Of a DNA stretch of 64,000 nucleotides, positions 60,225 through 64,000 are shown piece by piece. The stretch is from Sphingomonas sp. (GTDB taxonomy: Bacteria; Pseudomonadota; Alphaproteobacteria; Sphingomonadales; Sphingomonadaceae). The translations under genes were made by a program, and so were the position numbers. The DNA lies in the NCBI RefSeq assembly GCF_026460985.1, contig NZ_JAPKNM010000001.1, positions 124,001-188,000 of the forward strand. The letters run 5' to 3'. Below the pieces are notes generated by a model. It was not told where the DNA came from, made no database searches, and worked only from the letters and a program-made list of their open reading frames with translations. Position 1 is the first letter of the stretch. Each line of letters opens with the position of its first letter.

Positions 60225-62102
60225 CTAGGCGGGGTTGTGCGCCGCGAGGAATCGGCCGACCCGTTCGAGGAAGTCGGCATTGTCGGCCGGACCCTCGAGC
60301 GTGTGCCCCTGGCCCTGATAGGCGACATAATCGTGCGCGCGCCCTAGGCGGGTCAGCGTCTCGTGGAGGCGCACCGACTGATCGGGCGGGACGGTGTCGT
60401 CGGCGGTGCCGTGCGCGATCAGCAGGGGGATGCGGAGCGCCGCGGCGCGGGCGATGGGCGAAAGCAGGTCGAGCGAGGGCGCGTCGCCCTGGATGCGCGC
60501 CTTCCACGCGCGATAGGCGCGCTCTTCGAAGGTCTTGTGGTCGAAGGCGAGCTGCGCGCCGACGTCGGAGATGCCGGCGAAGCTCACCGCGCAGCGATAG
60601 CGCGAGGCGTCGCTCGTCGCGGCGCGCATCGCCGCATAGCCGCCATAAGAGGCGCCCATGATGCAGACGCGATTCGGATCGGCGACGCCCTGGCCGGCGA
60701 GCCAGTCGACGCCGTCGTCGAGATCGTCCTGCATGCCGCGGCCCCACTGGCCGTCGCCCTTGGCGACGAAGGCGCGGCCGAAGCCGGTCGAGCCGCGATA
60801 ATTGGGCTGGAGCACGGCATAGCCGCGATCGGCGAGATACTGGACCCAGGGATCATAGCCCCAGCTGTCGCGCGCGAACGGCCCGCCATGCGGCATGACG
60901 ATCAGCGGCAGCCCATGCGCGGGGCGGCCGGCGGGCAAAGTGAGGTAGCCGGTGATCTCGAGCCCGTCCCGGGCACGGTAGCGGATCGCGCGCATCTCCG
61001 CGGGCTTGCCGGCGAGCGTCGGGCTGACCGCGCCGACCAGGACCGCGCGGCCTTCGGCGAAGAGATAGAAGGCGCCCGGATCGCCCGCCGATTCGCTGAA
61101 CACCAGGATGCGGGCGCGGTCCGCGCTCGCGCCCATCACGCGATTGGCGCGCCCGGGCAGCGCCGCGTCGATCTGCGCCTGGCGCTGCGCGGTCTCGGGA
61201 GTGAACCAGCGCGTCGCGGGGCGATCGGCGGAGGTGTCGACGCCGAGCAGGCGGCCATCGGGATCGGTCTGGAAGCCTTCGAGATCGACCTGCGCATCCT
61301 CATAGAGCAGGGCGCCGAGCCGCCCCTCGGCGAAATCATAGGCATAGAGCCCGACCCGGCCGCCCGGGGTCTGGGCCAGCGCATAGCCGCGATCCGTGCC
61401 GCGGATCGGCACGAAGCGCTCGATTCCCGAGCGGGTGTCCCCCGCGCCGCGCGTCGAGCGGCTGAAGCGGTCATGCTCGTTTTTGCGATAGAGCAGCCAG
61501 GAGCGCTTGCCGTCCTGCGCCATGCCGGCGCGGATCACACCGGCCGAATCGGCGTACCAGTCCCAGACATGGTCCTGGGGCATGACTTCGAGCGTGGTGG
61601 CGCCGGTGGCGAGGTTCACGCGATAGACGCCGGGCGTAGGCCGCCCCGGAACCGCCGAGACGAGCAGCAGGAACGCGCCGTCGGGCGAGACATGGAGCAC
61701 TTCGTCCCCCGCGTCCGGACGCGGCGCACCGAGTTGGACCAGCGCGCCCGTCGTGAGATCGACCCGGACGAGTCGGCTGGCGGCGTCCGGCCCCTCGCGG
61801 AGCAGGCTGACGAGCAGGTGGTCGGGACCGAGCCAGCGATGCCATTCGAGCCGCTCGGACTCGGGCAGCGCGATCGGGCGTACCGATGGCGCGGCACCGG
61901 ACATGTCGAAAAGCGCGAGGCGCGGCCGGCCCTGGATCAGCGCGCGCGCCGCGACGCGCCGGCCGTCGGGCGAAAGCGTCGCATCCTCGATCGCGGCCTG
62001 CGCGAAATAGTCGGCCGCGGGGCGCGCCGCGGGCTGCGCCGCCGCGGGGACCATCTGCACGAGCGCACACAGGACCGCGCCCAGAAAATACCGTCCGATC
62101 AC
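60225..62102 (-). CDS. S9 family prolyl oligopeptidase-like serine peptidase, exported
   Basis: A 625-residue peptidase. A signal peptide (residues 1-22, ending PAAAQ) leads into a beta-propeller of about 350 residues, and the C-terminal alpha/beta hydrolase domain follows (MPHGGPFARDSWGYDPWVQYLA; catalytic Ser in IMGASYGGYAAMRA; Asp in HGTADDTVP; His in GQGHTLEG). This is the dipeptidyl/acylaminoacyl peptidase-like S9C type, probably periplasmic. The start is GTG 62102; no ATG precedes the signal peptide. It is divergent from the sugar dehydrogenase pair and is not part of the nusA operon (spacer 126 bp with a promoter). Confidence 0.9.
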   Translation of the reverse strand: MIGRYFLGAVLCALVQMVPAAAQPAARPAADYFAQAAIEDATLSPDGRRVAARALIQGRPRLALFDMSGAAPSVRPIALPESERLEWHRWLGPDHLLVSLLREGPDAASRLVRVDLTTGALVQLGAPRPDAGDEVLHVSPDGAFLLLVSAVPGRPTPGVYRVNLATGATTLEVMPQDHVWDWYADSAGVIRAGMAQDGKRSWLLYRKNEHDRFSRSTRGAGDTRSGIERFVPIRGTDRGYALAQTPGGRVGLYAYDFAEGRLGALLYEDAQVDLEGFQTDPDGRLLGVDTSADRPATRWFTPETAQRQAQIDAALPGRANRVMGASADRARILVFSESAGDPGAFYLFAEGRAVLVGAVSPTLAGKPAEMRAIRYRARDGLEITGYLTLPAGRPAHGLPLIVMPHGGPFARDSWGYDPWVQYLADRGYAVLQPNYRGSTGFGRAFVAKGDGQWGRGMQDDLDDGVDWLAGQGVADPNRVCIMGASYGGYAAMRAATSDASRYRCAVSFAGISDVGAQLAFDHKTFEERAYRAWKARIQGDAPSLDLLSPIARAAALRIPLLIAHGTADDTVPPDQSVRLHETLTRLGRAHDYVAYQGQGHTLEGPADNADFLERVGRFLAAHNPA

Positions 62103-62280
62103 CTAGATCCGCCCCAAGCTCTCTATTGGCTGCTCAATGGCGCATGGAACAAAATTGCGCAACTTGGGGTTTTTACGCAATTTTTTGATACGCAGCCGGA
62201 ATGAGCGCGGGCGGGTCTGGACGGCGGCGCGCAACTGGGGGATGTGCGTTCGGGCGATCAACGACTTCAAGGTGGAACCG

Positions 62281-63456
62281 ATGCGCAAGCTCCGCATGAT
62301 CCTTCCGGCGGCGGCGCTGCTCGCCGCGTGCAATTCGCAGTCAGGCGCGGTGGCGCAGGACACGCCCACGCCGGCGGCGGGGCTTCCATTCAAGGTGACG
62401 CCCGTCGCCGATTTCGAATCGCCTTGGGCGATGACCTTCCTGCCCGACGGATCGATGCTCGTCACCGAGAAGCTGGGCAGGTTGCTCCACGTCTCGGCGG
62501 ACGGGAAGCAACGCCAGACGGTCGCGACCTTTCCGGTCGATTCGGCCGGCCAGGGCGGGCTGATGGACGTCGTGCTCGCGCCCGACTTCGCCCAAAGCCG
62601 GCACGTCTATCTGAGCTATTCGACCGCGGACGAGGGCGGAAAGGGCGTCGTGCTGGTGCGCGGGCAGTTGCATGATGGCAACGACGTCTGCTCGACAAAC
62701 AATGAGTGTTGGAGGGAAAGGGAACCGGAATTGACCGGCGTCACCGAGCTGTTCCGCGCGACGCCGTTCGTCTCGGGCAACGGCCATTATTCGGGACGCA
62801 TCGCCTTCTCGCCCGACGGCAAGTACCTGTTCTTCACCAATGGCGAGCGCCAGAAGTTCGATCCTGCGCAGGATCCCAAGGCGACGCTCGGCAAGGTGCT
62901 GCGGCTGACCCCCGACGGCAAGCCCGCGCCGGGCAATCCGCTCGCGACGCAGGGCTTCCACCCGGCGGCCTGGTCCTACGGGCACCGCAACCTGCTCGGC
63001 ATCGCCTTCGATTCGGCGGGCAATCTCTGGGAGCAGGAGATGGGGCCGAAGGGCGGCGACGAAGTGAACCTGATCCTGCCGGCCAAGAATTACGGCTATC
63101 CGATCGTCTCCGACGGCGATCATTATGACGGCCGCCCGATCCCCGATCACGACACACGGCCCGAGTTCGAGAAGTACAAGGTGATGTGGAACCCGGTGAT
63201 CAGCCCCGGCGGGCTGATCGTCTATTCGGGCAGGATGTTCCCACAATGGAAAGGGGACTTGTTCATCGGCGGTCTTTCGAGCCAGTCGCTGGTGCGCGTC
63301 GACGTGAACGGCACCGACGCCAGGAAGGGCGACCAATGGCCGATGGGCGCGCGCATCCGCGAGGTCGAGGAAGGGCCCGACGGCGCGATATTCGTGCTCG
63401 AGGACGGCGACGATGGCTCCCAGGGGCGGCTGCTGCGTTTGACCCCTGCCGGCTGA
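62281..63456 (+). CDS. PQQ-dependent sugar (aldose) dehydrogenase, lipoprotein (copy 1)
   Basis: A 391-residue beta-propeller of the soluble glucose/sorbosone dehydrogenase family (GSDH). Lipobox LAAC (residues 14-17). The propeller shows ESPWAMTFLPDGSMLVTEKLGRL, GQGGLMDVVLAPDF and HYSGRIAFSPDGKYLFFTNGE, then the PQQ/Ca site region SYGHRNLLGIAFDSAGNLWEQEMGPKGGDEVNLI and GLIVYSGRMFPQWKGDLFIGGL. Such enzymes oxidise aldoses with PQQ and pass electrons to the respiratory chain. ATG 62281 is chosen for the lipoprotein signal; the open frame reaching back to 62137 has no homology. A paralogue follows after 28 bp. Confidence 0.9.
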   Translation: MRKLRMILPAAALLAACNSQSGAVAQDTPTPAAGLPFKVTPVADFESPWAMTFLPDGSMLVTEKLGRLLHVSADGKQRQTVATFPVDSAGQGGLMDVVLAPDFAQSRHVYLSYSTADEGGKGVVLVRGQLHDGNDVCSTNNECWREREPELTGVTELFRATPFVSGNGHYSGRIAFSPDGKYLFFTNGERQKFDPAQDPKATLGKVLRLTPDGKPAPGNPLATQGFHPAAWSYGHRNLLGIAFDSAGNLWEQEMGPKGGDEVNLILPAKNYGYPIVSDGDHYDGRPIPDHDTRPEFEKYKVMWNPVISPGGLIVYSGRMFPQWKGDLFIGGLSSQSLVRVDVNGTDARKGDQWPMGARIREVEEGPDGAIFVLEDGDDGSQGRLLRLTPAG

Positions 63457-63484
63457 GGATTTCCGCCGGCGGGAGGAGCCTTTG

Positions 63485-64000
63485 ATGCGATTTACCCTGT
63501 TGCTGGCGGGCGCGGCGCTGGCCACGCTTTCGGCGTGCAGTGGCGGTGGCGGCGGCGGCATGGTCACGCCGACACCCACGCCTTCGCCCAGCGCCTCGCC
63601 GACTCCTGCGCCATCCCCCACGCCTACGCCGACGCCGATCGCGTCGGTGCAATCGACCGCGGTGGCGACCTTCGCCTTGCCCTGGGCGATGGTTTTCCTC
63701 CCCGACGGGCGCGCCTTGGTGACCGAGAAGGGCGGCGCGCTACGCATCGTCACGCAGGCGGGAGCCAAGTCCGCCGCGCTCGGCGGCGTTCCCGCGGTCT
63801 CGGCCGGCGGACAGGGCGGACTGCTCGACGTGGCGCTGCATCCCGACTTCGCGACCAACCGGCTCGTCTATCTGAGCTATGCCGAGGCGGGCAGCGGGGG
63901 CGCCGGCCTCGCGGTGGCGCGCGGCACTTTGGTCGAGGACAATGCCGGCCCGCGGCTGACCGGCACCGCGATGATCTGGCAACAGATGCCCAAGGTGGGC
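63485..64000 (+). CDS. Sugar dehydrogenase lipoprotein paralogue (copy 2), cut by window end
   Basis: 172 residues are visible and the frame is open at the edge. Lipobox LSAC (residues 15-18) is followed by a Gly run and a 30-residue Pro/Thr/Ser linker (PTPTPSPSASPTPAPSPTP), then the same propeller start as copy 1 (ALPWAMVFLPDGRALVTEKGGAL; GQGGLLDVALHPDF). It is a tandem paralogue of the preceding gene, 28 bp downstream with GGGAGGAG as ribosome-binding site. The low-complexity linker probably projects the domain from the outer membrane. Confidence 0.85.
   Translation, partial: MRFTLLLAGAALATLSACSGGGGGGMVTPTPTPSPSASPTPAPSPTPTPTPIASVQSTAVATFALPWAMVFLPDGRALVTEKGGALRIVTQAGAKSAALGGVPAVSAGGQGGLLDVALHPDFATNRLVYLSYAEAGSGGAGLAVARGTLVEDNAGPRLTGTAMIWQQMPKVG

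Overview
The window is a GC-rich, gene-dense chromosomal segment of an alphaproteobacterium, most likely a sphingomonad (Sphingomonas or a close relative). Evidence: a circularly permuted two-piece tmRNA gene, a mitochondrial-type NDUFS4-like complex I subunit, a HisKA_2-type sensor kinase, the gene order mutY / DUF721 / dsbA / dsbA / smc, and many short palindromic intergenic repeats of the kind common in this family. Genes are packed tightly, often with ATGA, GTGA or TGATG overlaps. No rRNA, tRNA, CRISPR array, prophage, recombinase or classical IS transposase was seen.

Layout. 1-3.8 kb: an S41 peptidase cut by the window edge, Lrp-type and TetR-type regulators, a glyoxalase-fold protein and a double cold-shock-domain protein. 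4-9.8 kb: terC, an RNase D-like exonuclease, the LPS-export genes lptC-lptA-lptB, rpoN and a STAS-like protein. 9.8-15.8 kb: a divergent DNA-repair pair (metallo-beta-lactamase exonuclease and Lhr-type helicase), a tandem retropepsin-like protein and a mannitol dehydrogenase-family enzyme. 15.8-21.2 kb, minus strand: hisZ, a DUF559 gene between 50-bp inverted repeats, serA, serC and an esterase. 21.3-28.3 kb: extensin-like lipoprotein, LOG protein, a second DUF559 gene, membrane cytochrome c, pheA, NudC-type NADH diphosphatase, beta-lactamase-fold protein and mutY. 28.3-33.8 kb: DUF721, two tandem DsbA-like genes and smc. 33.9-38 kb: a GT4-GH13-GH130 carbohydrate cluster and chorismate mutase. 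38-46.2 kb: polyprenyl synthase, hrpB, complex I accessory subunit, Nudix hydrolase, two TPM proteins with lemA, mscL and an Rrf2 regulator. Then come tmRNA and a sensor kinase.

47.8-60.1 kb is the classic minus-strand rimP-nusA-ylxR-infB-rbfA-truB-rpsO-pnp translation/RNA super-operon. It is interrupted by a thioesterase gene and by a vapBC-tdk-lipoprotein block. The window ends with an S9 peptidase and two tandem lipoprotein sugar dehydrogenases, the second cut by the edge.

The most unusual feature is the repeat landscape. One family (GTCATCCCGGCGAA-type, four doublets) is a standard REP-like element. A second family (CTCTCCC...GGGAGAG-type) occurs between genes, inside the truB and hrpB reading frames, and directly before start codons of at least four genes (hisZ, ylxR and both DUF559 genes), where its GGGGAGAGGG strand can serve as the Shine-Dalgarno. 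One DUF559 gene (Vsr-like nuclease fold) lies between near-perfect 50-bp inverted copies. A gene-less element between ylxR and nusA carries the same ends. This suggests an uncharacterised nuclease-linked repeat system, comparable in concept to REP/RAYT. That last point is inference.
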